A stretch of 64,000 nucleotides of DNA from Eubacteriaceae bacterium (GTDB lineage Bacteria; Bacillota; Clostridia; Oscillospirales; Acutalibacteraceae): contig JAETRQ010000007.1 of NCBI GenBank assembly GCA_021770095.1, positions 1-64,000 on the forward strand, written 5' to 3'. This document shows positions 62,542-64,000 of the stretch, piece after piece. The position numbers and the translations under genes were made by a program. The stretch's first letter is position 1; the number at the start of each line of letters is the position of its first letter. The notes beneath the pieces were generated by a model that worked only from the letters and a program-made list of their open reading frames with translations, was not told the DNA's origin and searched no databases.

Positions 62542-64000
62542 ACCCTGCCAAATTGTTTTTCTATATCATATTTTGATATTTTAATAAATACAGGTCTGCC
62601 GTGCGGACAAAATCTGATTTGCGGCATGGAGAGAAGTTTTTTAACAAACAGTTCCTGCTCCTGAGGTGATGTATAGTCACCTGCTTTTACTGCACCGCGG
62701 CATGATGCCGAATGATAAATCCAGTCAATTTTGTCAGGCGTAATATCTGTTTTATGTTCAAGCAGTTTTTGTGCAATTTCAGTTATCAAATCTTTAACAT
62801 AGCTTTCACACACAAGTGATGGAATTGCACGGACGATAACTGCACTTTCGCCAAACGGCTCTGTTTCAAATCCGCATTGTCTGAGCAGTTCATTATGACT
62901 TGTTATAACTTCAAATTCATCTTTTGAAAGCGTTACTGCAGCCGGAGAAAGGAGCATTTGAACTTCTATGGTTTCCTGTGATTTGAAATTTTCATAATTC
63001 ATACGCTCATGTGCAGCATGCTTATCAATAAAATACAGTTCATTTTCTATCTCGACAATAATGTAAGTTTTAAAAACTTCGCCGATTAATCTGAAATTTA
63101 TATTTTCTTTTTCGTCACAAACTGCGGCATCGTACCCTTTATTTTCAGAAATATTCTGCTTATTTTCCGGTTCTGTATAATCAACAGAACGGTTTGAATC
63201 TATATGCTCAACCGTTACGGCAGATGATACATTATAAGCAGGTTTTTCTGACTTATCGGCAAGAGTTTGAGAATGAAGTGTAAATGTGTTTTGATTATCA
63301 AGTCTGAAACTCTGCTGAACAGGCGGTTCTTCTTTTTTCTTAAAGAAATCTGTTTTTGAGGAATATGTATAATGATTATCTTTTGGTTTGTCAAATACCG
63401 AATCAAATTTTGGTGTAAACTCTGCCTGTTTTACGGTTCGGTCTGCTTCTACAGCAGACTTAACACCATAATATACAAGATTGAATATCGGTTTTTCATC
63501 TGCAAATCTGACTTCAATTTTAGCAGGATGCACATTAACATCAACAAGGGATGGGTTAAGTTCTATATTCAGAACACACATAGGAAACCTGCCCACCATT
63601 ATTGAATTTTTATACGCCTGCTCAAGTGCTGCCATAGCGGTTGCAGACTTGACAAGCCGGTTATTGATAAAGAAAAACTGCATTGCCCTGCTTTTTCTTG
63701 ATGCAGTAGGTTTTGATACATATCCCGTAATATGCATATTATCAAAAGTATAATCAACACTTATCAGGGCATCACTTACATCTTTGCCGAAAACCGAATA
63801 TACGGCAGAAAGAAGTTCACCGTTACCTGAAGTAATCAGGGTCTGTTTATCATCACGAATAAATCTGAATGAAATATCAGGATGAGATATTGCCATTCTG
63901 TCAACAATACCCGCAACTGCATTGCCTTCGGTGACATCTTTTTTAAGGAACTTCATCCTTGCCGGAGTGTTAAAAAATATATCACGAACAACAATGGTTG
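62538..64000 (-). CDS. mutL: DNA mismatch repair protein MutL (N-terminus beyond the window)
   Basis: The frame is open to the window edge. The first visible residues (TIVVRDIFFNTPAR) are the conserved MutL motif III region, so about 135 N-terminal residues with the ATPase motifs lie outside. The C-terminal half has the endonuclease signature in the form DKHAAHERMNYE, matching D-x-H-A-x2-E-x4-E with Lys in the Gln position. CPHGRPVF occurs near the end. An intact nicking site fits a Gram-positive MutL that needs no MutH. mutS may lie upstream, outside the window. Confidence 0.93.
   Translation of the reverse strand, partial: TIVVRDIFFNTPARMKFLKKDVTEGNAVAGIVDRMAISHPDISFRFIRDDKQTLITSGNGELLSAVYSVFGKDVSDALISVDYTFDNMHITGYVSKPTASRKSRAMQFFFINNRLVKSATAMAALEQAYKNSIMVGRFPMCVLNIELNPSLVDVNVHPAKIEVRFADEKPIFNLVYYGVKSAVEADRTVKQAEFTPKFDSVFDKPKDNHYTYSSKTDFFKKKEEPPVQQSFRLDNQNTFTLHSQTLADKSEKPAYNVSSAVTVEHIDSNRSVDYTEPENKQNISENKGYDAAVCDEKENINFRLIGEVFKTYIIVEIENELYFIDKHAAHERMNYENFKSQETIEVQMLLSPAAVTLSKDEFEVITSHNELLRQCGFETEPFGESAVIVRAIPSLVCESYVKDLITEIAQKLLEHKTDITPDKIDWIYHSASCRGAVKAGDYTSPQEQELFVKKLLSMPQIRFCPHGRPVFIKISKYDIEKQFGRV

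Noticed and set aside
1-64000. CRISPR arrays, insertion sequences or prophage genes
   Set aside because: No regularly spaced repeats, transposase, integrase or phage structural genes were seen on either strand.

Overview
The window looks like one chromosomal stretch of an AT-rich Gram-positive anaerobe of class Clostridia. The best guess is an Oscillospirales/Ruminococcaceae-type gut bacterium; this is inferred from gene content, with no 16S to confirm it. Pointers are the yloU-yloV-recG block, a sepF-divIVA-ileS-lspA-rluD division block, two Feo iron systems with a short DtxR-type regulator, a Na+-pumping decarboxylase module, lipoproteins without outer-membrane genes, and strong Shine-Dalgarno sites. 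No rRNA, CRISPR array, insertion sequence or prophage was seen. There is one tRNA.

Layout. 1-1.5 kb: an unassigned left edge with hairpins, tRNA-Gln(CUG), a 52-residue small protein and a LOG-family nucleoside hydrolase. 1.5-8 kb: a plus-strand operon (YmdB-like phosphodiesterase, an orphan peptide-binding lipoprotein, YloU, FakA/YloV, RecG). 8-11.8 kb: a PASTA-domain pseudokinase divergent from YhaM-PrmA. 11.8-18.2 kb: FeoA/FeoB system 1, methylmalonate-semialdehyde-type dehydrogenase, iron alcohol dehydrogenase and a secreted repeat protein. 18.3-23.1 kb: a compact five-gene operon of unknown purpose: two SCP2-like proteins, a class III aminotransferase and a split transketolase. 23.2-27.4 kb: a YjjG-type phosphatase and Feo system 2 with its regulator. 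27.4-30.3 kb: GH5 (frameshifted near the 3' end) and GH28 glycosidases. 30.4-36.5 kb: a TetR-controlled locus (class II aldolase, second class III aminotransferase, FGGY kinase, HAD phosphatase). 36.5-41.5 kb: LacZ, NAD(P)HX repair enzyme and a lipoprotein. 41.6-43.1 kb: an islet of small unknown genes with an XRE regulator. 43.2-51.6 kb: iron alcohol dehydrogenase, sialidase without a signal peptide, RmuC, PcrA, decarboxylase beta/gamma subunits and a 44-residue membrane peptide. 51.6-64 kb: a long minus-strand operon mutL-miaA-HlyD-yggS-sepF-divIVA-ileS-lspA-rluD-HAD-DUF2007-nfo; mutL runs off the right edge.

How it works together. The glycosidases (GH2, GH5, GH28, GH33) suggest use of plant and host glycans. 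The aldolase, FGGY kinase, aminotransferases, split transketolase and alcohol/aldehyde dehydrogenases suggest catabolism of an unusual polyol, sugar or amino-sugar. Iron uptake through Feo system 2 is probably repressed by the adjacent DtxR-type protein through three matching TTAGC-N5-CTAAC sites visible in the sequence.

Most notable for follow-up: the SCP2/aminotransferase/split-transketolase operon; the TetR locus with paired GTGAG...CTCAC operators and a paralogous aminotransferase; the kinase-like receptor that has lost all its catalytic residues; the three-site Feo regulon; and the GH5 gene whose family C-terminus lies in the -1 frame. Four small proteins below the usual length cut-off were found by reading the sequence.
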